DNA of 64,000 bases from Psilocybe azurescens. Its lineage: Eukaryota; Basidiomycota; Agaricomycetes; Agaricales; Agrocybaceae. Position 1 is the stretch's first letter, and the number at the start of each line of letters is the position of its first letter. Location: assembly GCA_023853785.1 (NCBI GenBank), contig JAJIRX010000870.1, forward strand, positions 1-64,000, given 5' to 3'. Both the position numbers and the translations under genes were made by a program. Below are positions 63,201-64,000 of the stretch, piece by piece. The notes under the pieces were generated by a model. It worked only from the letters and a program-made list of their open reading frames with translations, was not told where the DNA came from and ran no database searches.

Positions 63201-64000
63201 ACTCAGATGTATGAGCCTTGAGGTTGGGGCCTTCAAAGCAAGGAAAAATATAGTTTTACATTAATAGATTAAATAGCGAGGTATAATTAATCACCCTACA
63301 ACCCTACATAGGTTCAGTAGTACGGTCTGAGATAGACAAGCCGAACCGCTCGACTTCAGCGAACCCGGTGTCAATAAGAGTTAGTAACAATATCCCCCAA
63401 TTATGGATATTTGAAGGTAAATGCGCGTACACATTTAATTGGGACCGAAACTGGGCCCCAGGGAATGGCAATACTTTATGACTTTATGTCGGAGTTGTTA
63501 TACATGGATAAAAACCCTTACAGTGGGTAAGTACCTCCGATGGGTGATCCGCCTATAGTTGCTACAGGGGGGGTCTCCTGGATATGAATTGTGTGTGATC
63601 ATCTTTTTATGTGCCTTTCGGAGTACGCGAACCAAGCCGGGAAGACAAACTTGTATGTATCACTGTCAGACATCATGTCAAGCTCAAGAGCTATTGAGAT
63701 CTGAAGTTAAATATAAGAGAATTTAACGTTTAGTTTTTCATCCGAAACAGAGAAAATTTTTACCGATTAGGAAGAGGAGCTGGGTGACACCACTGGCGGT
63801 GTATGGTACCTGACTATAGAACAGGCGGCAACTATCTGGTGGCGATGACATGATGAGGACCATGGATGAGCAGCAATAGACATGGATGAGCAACGTTCAT
63901 GCGCCAACCTTTTTCTCAAAGGGCGATGGGGTTAGTGCACGATCTGATGGGCCGTACTTGCTCTACATAACAATGGAGTGGTGTCAAGAAGGGAGGGACA
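60202..64000. other. No supported gene
   Basis: Short open frames only (longest about 108 codons at 60406-60732, -), with no motif, tRNA or repeat recognised. Composition resembles the 40-49 kb gene-poor stretch. Confidence 0.45.

Overview
The window looks like nuclear DNA of a mushroom-forming basidiomycete (Agaricomycetes). Coding sequence is broken by many 45-70 nt GT-AG introns. The conserved genes are typical single-copy eukaryotic housekeeping genes, and the NACHT NTPase pair is of the type expanded in Agaricomycetes. No species can be named from the sequence alone.

Left part (0.7-35.6 kb), gene-dense. Two tandem minus-strand NLR-like NACHT NTPase genes (0.7-3.55 kb and a decayed copy at 4.2-6.3 kb) are followed by RTF2 (-), MED21 (+), a complete UBR1-type N-recognin E3 ligase (-), TRAPP subunit TRS33 (+), mitochondrial glutamyl-tRNA synthetase (-), a short unrecognised ORF (-), a 999-residue coiled-coil protein (+), an 8.7 kb ZNFX1/Hrr1-like CCCH + SF1 helicase + NF-X1 + RZ-finger protein (-), a possible small cysteine-rich secreted protein (-) and the U3 processome protein UTP18 (-). 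RTF2/MED21 and UBR1/TRS33 are head-to-head pairs, the latter with only 71 bp between start codons. MED21/UBR1 and TRS33/GluRS are convergent pairs.

Right part (35.6-64 kb), gene-poor. About 19 kb hold only short, broken coding relics, then a repeat locus at 49.8-50.8 kb. That locus contains a 593-bp element with 40-bp terminal inverted repeats inside a family of degenerate direct repeats. The one clear gene is a Pho85-type (PCL-like) cyclin at 54.5-58.9 kb with a very long Q/S/P-rich tail. Clusters of MluI-box (ACGCGT) and E-box (CACGTG) motifs lie at 48.8-49.1 and 59.6-59.8 kb.

The most general observation is about reading frames. In nearly every conserved gene (NACHT pair, RTF2, UBR1, TRS33, ZNFX1-like, UTP18, cyclin) the frame breaks once or more at a short homopolymer, always as if exactly one base of the run were missing. 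The simplest explanation is uncorrected homopolymer error in the assembly. Because sign and context are so uniform, a slippage or recoding explanation deserves one check against RNA. Spans below are start-to-stop gene spans including introns, and they assume these breaks are not real.
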